Positions 40,200 through 51,489 of a DNA stretch of 64,000 nucleotides are shown piece by piece; the stretch's first letter is position 1; each line of letters opens with the position of its first letter. Source of the stretch: Galeopsis tetrahit. Its lineage: Eukaryota > Streptophyta > Magnoliopsida > Lamiales > Lamiaceae. Under the pieces are notes generated by a model. It worked only from the letters and a program-made list of their open reading frames with translations. It did no database searches and was not told where the DNA came from. Position numbers and translations under genes: made by a program. The stretch is from contig OY776125.1 in assembly GCA_963675135.1 (NCBI GenBank), forward strand, positions 49,196,513-49,260,512. Reading direction: 5' to 3'.

Positions 40200-41545
40200 T
40201 GTTGGGATATGAATCCTAGAACAAGTCCTAAATGATGAATAAAAGATAAAAGATAAAGTTTTGATAAGCCAAAAGTAGACTTGAATATTTTCTAAGTATT
40301 GACTGATCTAGTCTAGTTGAGTTGAAGTCGTCTTGTACAGATCAGTAGAATTCAAAAGACAAGTACAGTTTTATATTACAAGTATTATTGAAAGATAAGT
40401 ACGATTTATAAGTACTTCATATATTCATATTATGTATATGTTAGATTGTTATTGAGCTATGAATAATTATTGTATAGAGCTCATGGTTTTATATGTAATA
40501 GATAGATTCATTGTATAGTTATAAGTTGACTAAGCTTTGTTATAAAAGCTTAATGTAATGTAATAGTCTTGTTAGATTAGATGATAGGGCTAGATTAGTT
40601 CTATTAGAAGTCTACTGCACAAGAAGAGAAGACCAGTCTACTACTCAAGACAGGTGGACTACAAGTCAAGTGCATCTACTAGACTACACAAGACAAGATA
40701 ACATGAAGTTAGTTACAAAAGCGTGTTGAAGATAAAGATTGAAGAATTAGTTAAGGAATAACTAATTAACTGAAGAAACGCGTGTATGGATAAGAAGATT
40801 CAGTTAAAGTTAGTTTTCAAGAAAGGTTGGTTACAACTACCTGAATTCTTGAAGTTCGAAGTCTATAAATACTTGAAGGAGTTTATCACTTGAAGACTAC
40901 TGACGACTGAAAACAGATTACTGATAATCGAGATACTGATTACTGAGATATTGATACTACAAGCTTTGTTGAAGATTCAAGTGAAGTTTTCTCTCAGAGA
41001 TTGAAGTTCAGAAAGTAAAGCTACACAAGATAAGTGAAGATCAGAAGGCTACTACTGAACGAAGAGAAGTTTTATTTTCGTTTTGTTATTTCAAGTTGCT
41101 AGATACTTGTAAATCGCTAGTAAGATCGAAGAGGCACTTGGAAGTGTTATCGAGAAGATCTAAGTCTTATTTCTTGGGACTTAAAGCTACAAGAACATAT
41201 TACTCGATTGGAAGAGTTAATAAGAATTTCACAACTGGGTTTGTGAGAGTGGATGTAGACAAGTTGTCGAACCACTATAAAATCGTTGTGTGTTGATTTA
41301 CTTTACTGTTTGTTTAATTGCTTAATTGATTAAATTGCTTATCTAAACAAGACAAGTAGAGTATTCATACAGAAGTTCAAATTACGAATATAAGTTGAGT
41401 ATAAACTTTAATTGGGCTCATTGATAATTTCGTATTCCGCACAGTGTAATTCTGATATATCGAAAGATTTTAGAAAAGTCTATTCACCCCCCTCTAGACA
41501 TTTTCTTTAGCTTCCCTCGATATTAACTCAACTTAGGGACCTACA
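40200..41545 (+). repeat. 3' LTR of element B
   Basis: This 1346 bp copy begins TGTTGG and ends CCTACA. A TATA box lies at 40863-40872. Confidence 0.95.
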
Positions 41546-41550
41546 CACTT

Positions 41551-41669
41551 GTATGTATGTGTGAGTCAAAAGTAATGACATTTTATGTAAAATCGAGCAT
41601 ATTGTAAATGTGGAGTTTATAAAGTGTTTACCATTTTAGGATGTGAAAGTTATTGAGGTACAGAGTGAA
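41551..41669 (+). mobile_element. Stowaway-like MITE, right part
   Basis: It ends GTGAAAGTTATTGAGGTACAGAGTGAA before TA (41670-41671), an imperfect inverted copy of the left end at 28124. Without element B the MITE would be about 255 bp. Confidence 0.65.
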
Positions 41670-41671
41670 TA

Positions 41672-42027
41672 TTATTTAATTTCACATATTTTGAAAATTA
41701 AAACAATATTTGGAATTTCTTAAAACAAAAAAAATCTGTAACAGGAATTAAAACATGCAACATTAATTAATTAATGGAATCAAGCATGATCATAGTGGAC
41801 AAAGAGACAAAATATATTAACAAAAATGAATTCAAACTATGTTTCTCGTTAATGAATTCAAACTTTCTTAAATTCAATTAAGTCGCCAGTTTCGTTACAA
41901 AATAAGCTCAAAATCTTCGAATTCACGTGATATAATATCCAGATATCTTTTATTATTAATTACTTATTTTGTCATCAATTTCACTGAACTACTAGCTGTC
42001 GATAACTATATGCACACGTTTTAATGA
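41672..42027. other. AT-rich intergenic sequence
   Basis: I see no gene, RNA or repeat structure that I can support here. Confidence 0.5.
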
Positions 42028-42035
42028 ATAATTAA

Positions 42036-42933
42036 GGGTGGGACTAATAACACCCCATAAAATGTTACACACACCCCAAATGTTAAACACACCCCATTAA
42101 ATTTAAAATTCAATTTTTATTACTATACACACCCCAATTACTTCCTATTTACCCTTCAACTCTCCTAACTAATAAAAACAACTAAATCTTCAAAAACTTA
42201 TAAAATTTAATTAACAGAAAAAATCAATAATACAATAAAATTACGTGTAAACGTTGAAAATATTTTAAAAATCAGCTAAATTTTAAAAATCATTTAAAAA
42301 AGGAACAATCAATAAAAAAATTAAGAAAATAAAATAAAATAAAAATGAAAAAAATAATAATAAAATCAAATAAAAATTAAGGATTAACTATTCTTTTTAA
42401 ATTAAATAAAATAATAAAAAAAATCAACTCAATATTAAATTAAAAAATAAAATCTTTAAAAATAAAATAAAGTTAAATAAAATTTAAAAATTTCAACTAA
42501 ATTTTAAAAAATAATTAAATAAATTATTTTGAATATTTATAATTAATTTAATTAATTCTTAAGATTTAGGTGATTTTAAATTTTTTAGATTTTATTTATA
42601 ATTATTCGAATTCTTAATTTTAATTGATTTTTTAATTAATTGATTTTTTTACCATTTATTAAAAAAATTATGAATTTATTTATTATTAATTGATTTTTGA
42701 ATTTTTTATTTGAATAATTTATTTTTTTCTTTTTTAAAAATATTTGATTTATTTAAATTAATTATTTTTTAAGATTTTATTAATCTTTTAAAATACTTTT
42801 CAGATTTTAATTATATTTTTTCTAATTATCTTTAATTTGTATAATGGTTACTTAATTATTTTTCAATTATCTATTTTTATTTTTAAAATGATGGGGGTGT
42901 GTATAACATGTTTTGGGGTTGATGTTGGTACCC
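42036..42933. mobile_element. Non-autonomous DNA element, hAT-like, foldback-prone
   Basis: The 898 bp element is flanked by the 8 bp direct repeat ATAATTAA (42028-42035 and 42934-42941). Its ends are imperfect inverted repeats of about 45 bp: GGGTGGGACTAATAACACCCC at the left against GGGTACCAACATCAACCCC inverted at the right, then ACATTTTATG-type and TTACACACACCCC stretches. The inner left half is A-rich and the right half T-rich with partial complementarity, so the transcript could fold into a long hairpin. There is no coding sequence. An 8 bp duplication fits hAT. Confidence 0.75.
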
Positions 42934-43149
42934 ATAATTAACTCCAAACCGCCTTTTTAATAAGTCTAGGTAGCTAGCGGTTATATTTCATCGTGATATA
43001 TAGGAGTTGGCGGGTATTTAATTGTTTCCCTATCAAGTTCTCTACTAAGCCGTTTTATGCCATGTTCAATTGAATAATTAATTGTTTCGTTCTGATCAAA
43101 ATAAAAAATAATTAATTGTTTCGTAAATACTAAATAGAAATATGTCGCA

Positions 43150-43285
43150 TGTTATGGTATAGATAAATATGATTAAGTAGTTATTAAAGTGGTTGTAACC
43201 ACTTGTTGGTTACTTGGTCATTGGCTAAGTGCCTTTATTTCTACTTCATTTCTATTTAATGAAAGATACTATTCATCATATCACA
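43150..43285 (+). repeat. Putative 5' LTR of copia element D
   Basis: This 136 bp stretch starts TGTTATGG and ends TCACA, directly before TGGTATCA. No second copy is in the window, so the left border is a guess from the TG start. Confidence 0.45.
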
Positions 43286-43373
43286 TGGTATCAATCTAAT
43301 TTGCTGATTTGCCATCTCTCTCTCTCTCACCCTCTTTTATCTTAATCTTCATTCTTGATTCCTTTTAATTTTC

Positions 43374-43442
43374 ATGGCGGATACGACTCCGTCCTCCTCA
43401 TCGTCGGTGTTCGGTTCTACACTCACTTATACGTGATGACAC
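43374..43442 (+). pseudogene. Start of gag of copia element D, cut by the gag-only element
   Basis: The frame opens MADTTPSSSSSVFGST and meets a TGA close to the insertion point. Homology resumes after the inserted element at 47404 with HFVTIKLKSTNYLMWHGQ. Confidence 0.6.
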
Positions 43443-44416
43443 TGTAACAACAAATTTCATGAAGATAATATAATAACACGAATATGCAATACAATTTTAT
43501 ATTTTTTCGAATTAAACCGAGAAAACTGTGGGTTACAATCTCTAATTTAAATCCTCTGATTCTCCTCTTCGATCTTGACTTTAACTTTGACTTGAAAGAT
43601 TTTGCGGCGTGGTCCTCGCTTTGATTTTGACCACAATTGGATTTGAAAATTTGTAACGTGTATCCAAGGACTTGACGTCTTATTTTGGATCAAACGTTGA
43701 TTTGGAGAGCTTTTGGACGAACGCCGTTGAAGATCCACGAAGAACTTCCTCGAATAAACGTCGATTTGAGGGGCTTAGCACCTTGATCTCGAATCGAACG
43801 CTTTTTTGGCCGCTACGAAGAACGCTTTTGAAGATCGTTGAAGATCCACGAAAAACTTTCTTGAAGGAACACCGGATTGAGGGGCTGAACACCTTGATCT
43901 CGAATCGAACGCTGCTTTTGGCCGTTTTGCACGAAGAACGGCTTTGAAGCTCCTTCGAATGCTGAAGAACACTCTTGTTGAATCTCTGTAGAGAATTCTG
44001 GAGTCTTGATAGCTCTTCTTGTGTGTTGTGTCCCTAAAATGAATGAGAGAGGACCCTATTTATAGGGTGGGGGAGTGAAGACTTTCCCTCTTTACCATGC
44101 CACGTGGCGCCTTTTTATTGGTCAATGCCGATTTGATTGGCTTGATTGGTTTTAATTCTCTTCCCTTTTTGAAGAGATGTGATTTGATTTCCCCCATATA
44201 TGGTGAGTCAAATTTATTCTTACCAATTACGAGTATTTCGATACTCGTATAATTTGACCGGCTTGTATCGTGTATATTAAATATCACTGATTTAACTATT
44301 TAATTCGAGAATTAATTTAATTAAATTCCCAAATTGAAATAGTAAAATAACTTGATTTTAATATATATTTTTCCATGTGTCACCGTTTAATTGGGTGCAA
44401 TTTTAATGTGCTTACA
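43443..44416 (-). repeat. 3' LTR of the gag-only element
   Basis: Within it, about 43570-43980 consists of three related units of GAAGATCCACGAAGAACTTC type. A palindromic TATA sequence, CCTATAAATAGG on the minus strand, lies at 44055-44066. Confidence 0.9.
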
Positions 44417-44483
44417 AATGCCCCCTCGTGTTTTGTTCACATACGTTTTATGTCTTGGAGTGAATGAAGCATGAAAGTTTTCG

Positions 44484-44890
44484 GACTTTAGAAAGTTTTC
44501 GCTCTTATCAGGAAGCTTTGACTTGAATGACTCGATTTGAGAGGCTCAAACAGTTTATTCTCTTGTTAAGGAGATTTTTTTTAAGGGACTTTAGAAAGTT
44601 TTCGCTCTTATCAAGGAGCTTTAATTAAGTGACTCGATTTGAGAGTCTCAAACTGTTTATTCTCTTGTTAAGGAGATTTTTTTTTTTTTTAGGACTTAAG
44701 AAAGTTTTTGCTCTTATCAAGGAGCTTTAATTTAGGTGACTCGATTTGAGTGTCTCAAATAGTTTATTCTCTTGTTAAGGAGATTTTTTTTAGGACTTTA
44801 GAAAGTTTTTTGCTCTTATCAAAGAGCTTTGATTTGGTTGACTCGATTTGAGAGTCTCAAACAGTTTATTCTCTTGTCAAGGAGACTTTA
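44484..44890. repeat. Tandem repeat of about 105 bp, four copies
   Basis: Each unit holds GACTTTAGAAAGTTTTCGC, GAGCTTT, GACTCGATTTGAGAGTCTC and TTATTCTCTTGTTAAGGAG. It sits between the gag stop and the 3' LTR in element sense. GACTCGATTTGAGAGTC is an imperfect palindrome. Confidence 0.85.
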
Positions 44891-44934
44891 CTTGAGAAGC
44901 TTTAAATAGTTTCATCCAACACGATTTCCTCTTG

Positions 44935-46266
44935 TTAGACCAATTGCATGATCTTCTCCTTAAACGTGACACAATCATTAATTGGATGACCTATGAGTCG
45001 ATGGTACTTGCAGTACTTTGGGTTGTCAGTTTGTCCAACTTCTTCTGGTCTTTTCATCATAGGCAACTCAATGAGCTTTGGATCTAGTAAATCATCAAAT
45101 ATCCCAGAGACGTCAGAGTTTAAAAATGGATACTGTTTTTGTCGCATTTCTTTTAATGTCAACCCACTTTGCCCCCAGTCTCGAGGTATGTCCGTAATGT
45201 ATTCTTTACTTGAAGGTTTAGCATAAGCCTTACTGCGGAGTTCTTGAACCGGCGGTGGTGCGAGTCCACTAGAAAACATGCTTAGCTCCATGTCGTGAGC
45301 TCTTGTTGCTAATTCTTCGAAAGTATTTGGCCGGATTCCTTGCAGGATGTATCGTAGGCCCCGTTGCATTCCTTGAATGCACATTTCGATTGAAGAAGCT
45401 TCAGATAATCTATCTTTGCAATTCAGGCTTAAGTTTCTCCATCAATTGATATAATCAATCACTGGCTCATCCTTCATTTGACGAGTGTTGGTCAAGTCGA
45501 TCATGTTAACCGTTCTCCTTGTGCTGTAGGAACGGTTTAGGAATTCTTGCTTCATCTGATCCCAACTATCGATAGAGTTAGCCTCCAAATCGATGTACCA
45601 ATCGAAAGTGTTTCCTTTCAAAGAGCGGACAAACTGTTTGGCCAAGTGATCACCATAAGTTCCAGCATCATTGCAAGTTTCGACGAAATGTGCCACATGC
45701 TGCTTTGGGTTTCCTTTGCCATCAAAATGTTGAAACTTTGGAGGTTGATAGCTTGCTCGCATCCTCGAGTTGTCAACTCTTTTAGTATACGGCTTGGTAT
45801 AGGTGAAAGATGATTTGAATCCTTCTCTTTGTCTACCTTTCACCGTATCCAATATGATCTCCTTGAGTTGATTGACGCCCATCCCTCCATCAGAAGAAAT
45901 GATCAAATCTTTAGCGGTGGGTTCTGTTTCCGTTGCTTGATGCTTGGTTGAGGTTTCGGCGTCGTCCTGTTCCTCGATTAATTTCCCATTATTACGACTC
46001 ATGTCACCATTATCCACCCTATTCATAAGATGAGTAATTTGGGTGTCATGCTTTTGGACGTATTTTGATAGCCCCTCAATAGCTTTCATGATGCTAGCAA
46101 ACTGCTCCTCAATAGTTGAGGCGTTTACCATCATGGCCGGAGCAACGCTTGAAGTCGACGAGCGAGGAGTGGAACTAGTAGAGTTTTCTTCTTCACCTTC
46201 GACAACGTAGCGTGGAGGCTGGTTTGTAGTCATTCCAGTTGAAGTATTTCCTCCTTGAAAAAGCAT
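44935..46266 (-). pseudogene. gag: Ty3/gypsy-type gag with one nonsense codon
   Basis: One frame of 444 codons from MLFQGGNTSTGMTTNQ is broken by TGA at 45442-45444. Downstream residues continue the domain without frame change. Residues ~190-340 are a Retrotrans_gag (PF03732-like) domain: QPPKFQHFDGKGNPKQHVAHF, VRSLKGNTFDWYIDL, WDQMKQEFLNRSYSTRR, and after the stop GIRPNTFEELATRAHDMELS. There is no zinc knuckle and no protease after it. The TGA stands where a CGA-type arginine codon would be expected, which fits loss of a methylated C. The product would assemble particles with proteins supplied by a partner element. Confidence 0.85.
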
Positions 46267-46436
46267 TGGACAATGATCTCTTCGTCATGCTTCTTGTGAC
46301 GACTTTGACATCAATAGTCTTGGAAGGACTTGTCCTTATAAACAAGATATTGCGCTGAGATATCTTGATGGCCTTTGAATTTCGTTGGAAAAAGAATAAA
46401 TGAGAGGTAGAGAGGTCCCACTGGGCGTGCTAAATT

Positions 46437-47403
46437 TGTAACAACAAATTTCGTGAAGATAATATAATAACACGAAAATGCAATACAATTTTATATATTT
46501 TTGGATTAAACCGAGAAAACTGTGGGTTACAATCTCTAATTTAATTCCTCTGATTCTCCTCTTCGATCTTGACTTTGACTTGAAAGATTTTGCGGCGTGG
46601 TCCTCGCTTTGATCTTGACCACAATTGGGTTTGAAAATTTGTAACGTTTATCCAAGGACTTGACGTCTTATTTTAGATCAAACGTTGATTTGGAGAGCTT
46701 TTGGACGAACGTAGTTGAAGATCCACGAAGAAATTCCTCGAATAAACGTCGATTTGAGGGGCTTAACCTTGATCTCGAATCGAACGCTGTTTTTGGCCGC
46801 TACGAAGAACGCCTTTGAAGATCGTGGAAGATCCACGAAGAACTTCCTTGAAGAAACGCCAGATTGAGGGGCTTAACACCTTGATCTCGAATCGAACGCT
46901 GCTTTTGGCCGCTTTGCACGAAGAACGACTTTGAAGCTCCTCAGAATGCTGAAGAACACTCTTGTTGAATCTCTGTAGAGAATTCTGGAGTCTTGATAGC
47001 TCTTCTTGTGTGTTGTGTCCCTGAAATGAATGAGGGAGGACCCTATTTATAGGGTGGGGGAGTGAAGACTTTCCCTCTTTACCATGCCACGTGGCGCCTT
47101 CTTATTGGTCGATGTCGATTTGATTGGCTTGATTGATTTTAATTCTCTTCCCTTTTTGAAGAAACGTGATTTGATTTCCCCCATATATGGTAAGTCAAAT
47201 TTATTCTTACCAATTACGAGTATTTCGATACTCGTATAATTCGACCGGCTTGTATCGTGTATATTAAATATCACTAATTTAACTAAATAATTCGAGAATT
47301 AATTTAATTAAATTCCCAAATTGAAATAGTAAATTAGTTTGATTTTAATATATATGTGTCTATGTGTCACCGTTTAATTGGGTGCAATTTTAATGTGTTT
47401 ACA
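46437..47403 (-). repeat. 5' LTR of the gag-only element
   Basis: This is the counterpart of 43443-44416, with CTATAAATAG on the minus strand at about 47042-47052. Just inside it the minus strand reads AGCACGCCCAGTGGGACC, probably the primer site, but I cannot name the tRNA. Confidence 0.9.
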
Positions 47404-48936
47404 TACACATTTTGTCACTATCAAGCTTAAATCGACGAATTATCTCATGTGGCATGGCCAAATTCTTCCCCTCCTCACAACTCAAAAGTTTCTTCCCTAC
47501 ATCGACGGTTCTTCGCCGCAACCGCCAAACACTATCGTTAAAGATGGCTCCACGGAGTCCAATGCCGATTATGAATCTTGGAATGCTCGTGAACAGGTAG
47601 TCTGTATTTTCTTGGTCTGGACGTTAAAAGAAGATGTCATAGCTTTAATTGTTGGCTGCTCGTCGTCGTCGTTAGCCATCTGGTTCACTCTCGCCGCTTC
47701 TTATAATTATCCTTCGAAGGCTCGTGAACTTTGCTTCAAAGACGAACTTCATTTGATCAAGAAACAAAATCGTTATATTACAGAATTCAGTTTGTGTTTA
47801 AGAATCTGTGTGATCAACTCGCATCCATATTGGATGCATTCTTGATGAGACGGATAAGTCTCATTGGTTTCTTCGGGATCTTAGCCCCGATTTTCATGGT
47901 TTCAAAACTACACAAATTAATATAAATGTGCTACCTTCGTTTGTCGGATTGCTTGCCAAATCTGAGGCCCATGATTTGTTTACTCGCTCCCTTGACACTT
48001 CTTCAAAATCTGTGTCTGTTCCTGCCTTTTTTGCCAATTCTGGTCTCTCCTCATCCTCACGTGGTCGCAAATTTTCTTTTCGTCGTGGTTAGTCTCAATG
48101 TGGCTCATCAGCTGGTCGTGGTCCTCCTCGTCAAAATAGTAGGAGTCGTGGCAGATACTCTCCTCGATGTCAAATTTGTAGATTTGAAGGCCATTATGCT
48201 GACTCATGCCCCCAAAGGTATTTTGGTCCTCCTTCTCACCAGGCAAACATGGTTGAGGCTTTTCGAACACCTTCCTTGCCCTCCTCCTCCTCGCAACCCG
48301 ACTGGTATGTTGACACTGGTGCCTAAACTCATATATCCTCCTCGTCGACCCACCTCGACTACTCGTCACCTTACATGGGATCAGACTTTGTGGTCGTGGG
48401 TAATGGTACATTTCTTTCCATAGCTCACATTGGTCGTCATAATATTTCTTCTGATCTTTCTTTCTCAAATGTCTTAGTCGTTTCTCACATCACAAAGAAT
48501 TTGGTTTCCGTAAGCAAGATTATCAATGATTATAAAGTCAATATTATCAATTTGGTTTGAAATTCAAAATCGAGACACATAAATGGTTCTTGCTTGGGGG
48601 CGTCGTGATCATGATCTCTACACAGGAATAAAGTGAATTTTGGAACATGGTCACCAATGTGTCATGCAAACCCTACATAGTCGTCTTGCTCATGGCTGTT
48701 TCGAGCAATGGCACAATCTTCTTGGTCATTTGCACTTTGATACTATCAAACTGTTAGACAAACTAGGTTTTATTTCTATTTGGTCACTTTTACCAAAACC
48801 TACTATTTGCTCGTCATGCCAACTTACTAAGAGTTCTCTCCTTCCGTTTGTACACAATCTTGCTAGCTCTGCTAATGTGTGGAATTTAATTCATTGTGAT
48901 TTAATTTGTGGGGGCCCTCGCCCATTACCTCGCGTG
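47404..48936 (+). pseudogene. gag and start of pol of copia element D
   Basis: The sequence resumes at HFVTIKLKSTNYLMWHGQ and shows a copia Gag domain to about 47900 with frame changes near 47800 and 47870. An SSSSRGRKFSFRRG linker, a CCHC knuckle (CQICRFEGHYADSC) at about 48170-48215, and the protease motif WYVDTGA near 48305 follow. Next are HNLLGHLHFDTIK (GAG-pre-integrase), CSSCQLTKSSLLPF and a first integrase strand near 48890. Several frameshifts and stops are present. It is cut by the CACTA end at 48937. Confidence 0.75.
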
Positions 48937-49678
48937 CACTACAAAAATTTGTCCATCTAAAGAGGGGGATTGAACCATTGTTATTTAAAGAGGGAATTAA
49001 AGAGGGGAGAAAATAAAGACGGAATTAAAGAGGGCATGCAATACACTCGCTTATTGGCGTGAGAACTGGCGACGGGGTAGACCCCACTCGCTCATTGGCG
49101 AGTGCCAGGTCCCCCTCTTTAATAGGCGACGCCCCCCCTCCCCCTTAATAGGTGTGTGCCACGTCACCCTCGGTAATAGGCGACGGCACACCCCTCGCTC
49201 AATCCACAATTAATAATGTAGCCCTCCTTCTTCTTCATTTCATTCTGCCGAAACCAAAACAAGAATTAAGCTAGAGGCGCCGCTCCACCTCCACCACGCC
49301 ACTTCCGCTGCCGGAGGCACAAATCGAAACTGTTTTTTTTGGATATTTGTGTTCTACACTTCGAGGGGATCACTTCTACGGTAAATTTATTCATTTTTAT
49401 TGATTAAATTAAAAGTTATTTATATATGTTTATATTGTATATATTGTGTATATATTATGTATATATAGTTTTGTAATGTATATTGTTAGGATTTTTGAGA
49501 TTGTTGGTAATTGTTATGCATGTGTTCCTTTTTAATTTAATTGTTATGCATGTGTTAATTAATTTTTAATTGTTAGAATTCGAATTTAATTGGTAATTTG
49601 CTATTCATGTGCATGTGTTAATTATATTGTTATAATTAAATAGTTAATTGTTATGCATGTATATATGTGTTAATTATA

Positions 49679-49931
49679 CTCCCTCCATCCACGAAAAGTA
49701 GTCTCATTTGCCTTATATTCTTTGTCCACAAAATGTAGTCCAATACCCTTTATCGAAACTATCACCCTTCAACCATCACTTAATTACTCAAATTGCCATA
49801 AACTCTATTCACAAACAATCAATTTATTCACAATGGACCCCACAATACCCCTTACTTTATCTACTTTATCTACCATTTTCTTAAAACTTGTGCCCCACTC
49901 TCATGGGACTACATTTCATGGACGGAGGGAG
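49679..49931. mobile_element. Stowaway MITE, complete
   Basis: The 253 bp element starts CTCCCTCCATCC and ends GGACGGAGGGAG, flanked by TA on both sides. The inverted ends extend through ACGAAAAGTAGTC and GACTACATTTCATG. It lies in the presumed leader intron of the CACTA-2 TNP2 gene. Confidence 0.92.
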
Positions 49932-50252
49932 TATATTGTTAGAATTAATTAGTGTTATAATTGTTAGAATAGGAGAAATTAAATGATGTTGCATGTGTTG
50001 TACGTACGTAGTTGTTAGAATTTAGGCGAAATTAATTGTTAGAGTTGGAGTCCGGGATGAATTGTTTGTGTATTGTAGATTGTGCGTTCCGACTTGAGTA
50101 AATTTACTCGAGTTGGAAATGGATGCACTGGGAATTTTAATATTTTGGAATACGATAGATTTAGGAGAAACTCTGCCGAATTTTTTTATAAATATATGTA
50201 TATATTATTTAAACTTAGAAAATTAATTAATCAATGTGTAAATATTTTAACA

Positions 50253-51489
50253 ATCAATATGAAACAGATCGAGGTGATTGACATGAATTATTCAAGTCGT
50301 AGTTGGATGTATGGTCCAAGATTGATACATGGGATTATGAACACCAAATTATTATTGGAGTAAATGAATTTATTGAAGCTGCCACTAGCAATCTGAATTC
50401 GATTTGTTAAGGAAAAATTAGGTGTCTTTACTCGAAAGCTAGATGTCAAAATGAGACTTATAGAGATCCTAATGAAGTGAAGTCTCATTTATATCGAAAT
50501 GGGTTTACACGAAATTATTATAATTGGATTTATCACTGTGAAGAGAGTTGGGGTCCACATCCATTTCAAAACACTAGTGAATTTGCGTCAACTTCAAACG
50601 AAGTTGACCCAGTGGGACCTAGTTTGTACAATACTATGGTAGAAGAATTAATTGGTGACCCAAACATTGATTTTGGAATCAACGCGGAAGAGGAGGCACA
50701 TAATGAAGAACCCCCTAATGAGAATGTGTCACAGTTCTACGACATGCTTCGTGAAGCGGACTAAGACTTGTATCCTGGTTGCGAATATCATTCGTAGTTA
50801 TCGTTCATTTCTAGATTGTTGAATATTAAAACCGAAAACAGATTGTCTGAAAGGGGATACAATCAAGTCGTTGAGTTGATTCGTGAGATTTGTCCTTAAG
50901 AAAATAAGGTTTCCAAGAAATTTAATGACACCAAACATTTGATGAGTGGGATGAGTGTTCCGGAAGAAAGGATTGATTTTTGTGCACAAAAGTGCATGTT
51001 ATTTTGGGGTGCAGACAACGAACTAGAGTTTTGTAAGGTTTGTGGTGGACCACGATATAAGTCGAGTAGGGTTGATGCAGATGGTCGATTGAAAAAAAAA
51101 ACGTCCACTTAAAGAAATATTCTACTTTCCGATAATTCCTCGCTTGCAAAGGTTGTATATGTCCAAGGCCACTGCGAAAGAGATGATATGGCATGCCTCG
51201 TGCGCTTCTGACGATTCTGGTGTTATGCGTCACCCTGCAGACTCGTTGTCTTGGAAACATTTGGATCGTTCGTACCTTGATTTTGCATCTAAAATTAGGA
51301 ATGTTAGTTTGGGCTTGAGCACAGACGGTTTTCAACCATTTGGAATGACGGGAAAACAATATTCGTCATGGTCGGTGATACTTACTCCGTACAATTTACC
51401 ACCGTGGTTGTGCATGAAGGATCAGTTCATGTTCCGTTCTATTCTTGTGCCCGGGCCAAAAAGTCTGAAGGACAAACTTGATGTGTTTT
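50253..51489 (+). pseudogene. TNP2-type transposase of CACTA-2, decayed and truncated
   Basis: It starts near MNYSSRSWMYG and shows the transposase-associated domain (RNGFTRNYYNWIYHCEES), then PSLYNTMVEEL, QFYDMLREAD, DLYPGCE, and from 51140 a long open stretch RLYMSKATAKEMIWHA, MRHPADSLSWKHLD, LGLSTDGFQPFGM, ILTPYNLPPWLCMK. There are frameshifts near 50310 and 51100 and in-frame stops near 50408, 50762, 50797 and 50897. The gene ends at LVPGPKSLKDKLDVFL, where an A-family LTR begins. It is homologous to the TNP2 of CACTA-1 (18979-22910). Confidence 0.85.

Larger units (their letters stand above)
28262..41545 (+). mobile_element. Sirevirus-type Ty1/copia retrotransposon B, full length with all frames open
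   Basis: The 13,284 bp element starts TGTTGG and ends CCTACA. It is flanked by the direct repeat CACTT (28257-28261 and 41546-41550). Both LTRs are 1346 bp and I see only three differences (near 28630, 29092 and 29162 and their counterparts), about 0.22%, so the insertion is recent. Gag, pol and the third ORF are each uninterrupted. It is the best candidate here for an autonomous element. Confidence 0.97.
43443..47403 (-). mobile_element. Gag-only LTR retrotransposon (Ty3-type gag, no pol)
   Basis: LTRs of 974 bp (43443-44416) and 967 bp (46437-47403) begin TGTAACAACAAATTTC and end TTACA. The flanks GACAC (43438-43442) and TACAC (47404-47408) are a target duplication with one mismatch. On the minus strand the internal 2.0 kb has only a gag gene, then a tandem repeat and a G-rich purine tract (about 44417-44428). 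There is no protease, integrase or reverse transcriptase. It therefore fits the TR-GAG class, which depends on a related autonomous Ty3/gypsy element. The LTRs differ at many positions, so it is older than A and B. Confidence 0.88.
43150..48936 (+). mobile_element. Copia element D (Ale/Retrofit-like), decayed and interrupted
   Basis: A short putative 5' LTR (43150-43285, TGTTATGG to ATCACA) is followed by TGGTATCA, a decayed primer site, and by a gag ATG at 43374. The body is split by the gag-only element at 43443-47403 and ends in the integrase region at 48936, where CACTA-2 begins. The Ale/Retrofit assignment rests on the short LTR and the gag type and is tentative. The stretch 42942-43149 before it shows nothing recognisable. 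Confidence 0.6.
48937..51489 (+). mobile_element. CACTA element 2, left part
   Basis: It begins CACTACAAAAATTTGTCC and carries a subterminal run of about six TTAAAGAGGG-type motifs to 49035, unlike the CCGACGGA motifs of CACTA-1. A GC-rich stretch with GGCGACG words (49060-49200) and a leader with a possible donor (CTACG, then GTAAAT at 49381) follow. The TNP2 gene starts at about 50253. The right end is not in the window. A candidate target flank is GTG at 48934-48936. Confidence 0.8.

Noticed and set aside
47980..48468. Minus-strand frame of 162 codons
   Set aside because: It is antisense to the gag and protease region of copia element D, whose plus-strand motifs explain the sequence.
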